From contig NZ_GL883708.1 in NCBI RefSeq assembly GCF_000205025.1, positions 1 through 64,000 on the forward strand: DNA of 64,000 nucleotides, read 5' to 3'. Positions 63,723 through 64,000 of the stretch are shown in pieces. The DNA comes from Parasutterella excrementihominis YIT 11859. GTDB lineage: Bacteria > Pseudomonadota > Gammaproteobacteria > Burkholderiales > Burkholderiaceae_F. Made by a program: the position numbers and the translations under genes. The notes beneath the pieces are model-generated. The model was given only the letters and a program-made list of their open reading frames with translations. It was not told the DNA's origin and did no database searches. Each line of letters begins with the position of its first letter. The first letter of the stretch is position 1.

Positions 63723-64000
63723 CTACTTATTCCATGTGGTGTAAGGATGAGAGAGGAGGTTGGAATTGAAATAACGAGGATCTGAAGAGACCTCTTCGCC
63801 AAGCCAGTCAGGTTTCTCGAAGGATGTATCTTCGGAGGGAACTTCTATTTCAGCTACGATCAAACCTTCATTAACCCCGTGGAATTCGTCTATTTCCCAT
63901 GTAAGGCCGTTCCCGGCCGGAATCTTGTAGCGGGTTTTTTCGATAATCGGTTTTTCTGCAAGCTCATCGAGCATCTTGACGCAATCGTCATATGGAATTG
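63723..64000 (-). CDS. CYTH domain protein, C-terminal part (cut by window edge)
   Basis: The frame is open to the window edge, so the true start lies outside. The visible 91 residues read as the second half of a CYTH domain: KTRYKIP, TWEIDEFHG, LIVAEIEVPSED, KPDWLGEEVSSDPRYFNSNLLSHPYTTW. CYTH proteins hydrolyse triphosphates in a metal-dependent way (inorganic triphosphatase, thiamine triphosphatase or adenylate cyclase class IV). The downstream gene follows by 9 bases and is likely co-transcribed. Confidence 0.85.
   Translation of the reverse strand, partial: IPYDDCVKMLDELAEKPIIEKTRYKIPAGNGLTWEIDEFHGVNEGLIVAEIEVPSEDTSFEKPDWLGEEVSSDPRYFNSNLLSHPYTTWNK

Overview
The window looks like chromosomal DNA from an anaerobic or microaerobic gut betaproteobacterium, most likely Sutterellaceae (Sutterella, Parasutterella or a relative). 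This is inference from protein character and gene mix: amino-acid catabolism (isoaspartyl dipeptidase, asparaginase, proline symporter), several exported fumarate-reductase-like flavoproteins and an oxygen-independent heme-degradation system. No sequence search was run. I see no insertion sequence, phage or CRISPR array.

Layout. 1-1143 is the N-terminal part of a secreted autotransporter-like protein cut by the window edge. 1430-3827 is an iadA-yjiG-yjiH operon. 4444-10467 holds an AEC permease, a cupin, a HutW-like radical SAM gene with a small partner, an NlpC/P60 lipoprotein and ilvD. 10778-13144 is asparaginase and serS. 13453-15399 is a cysteine-rich leader peptide, a MetQ-like binding protein and cysK. 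15438-24866 is rarA, a class II uvrA-like gene and a run of exported alpha/beta hydrolases with two aldo/keto reductases. 25071-27194 is an ACT protein, a RibD-like reductase and an SDR. 27413-32874 is leuDC-like genes, two overlapping LysR regulators and a divergent Tat-exported flavoprotein. 33137-39752 is moaA, putP, two small secreted paralogues, two entericidin-like lipoproteins and a cystine-type ABC importer. A tRNA-like element without an anticodon arm and tRNA-Ser(UGA) follow.

40644-49775 is a heme/iron locus on one strand: tonB-exbD-exbB, flavodoxin, hutX, an ECF-type importer (fused ATPases, T and S components), a TonB-dependent receptor and hutW. A perfect 7-1-7 Fur-box dyad precedes it. 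Together they could bring heme across both membranes and open its ring without oxygen, with the ECF importer in the place where HutBCD is normally found.

53002-59794 is the most interesting part. A TtrS/TtrR-like two-component system is flanked by two exported flavoprotein reductases and by a type I 3-dehydroquinate dehydratase that carries a signal peptide, so it should work in the periplasm. A similar motif containing GGGGTATC precedes both outward-facing genes. I propose a regulated periplasmic pathway that dehydrates 3-dehydroquinate (or an analogue) and uses the enone product as a respiratory electron acceptor. The window ends with a hypothetical membrane protein, a DASS transporter and two adjacent CYTH/TTM-like genes, the last cut by the edge.
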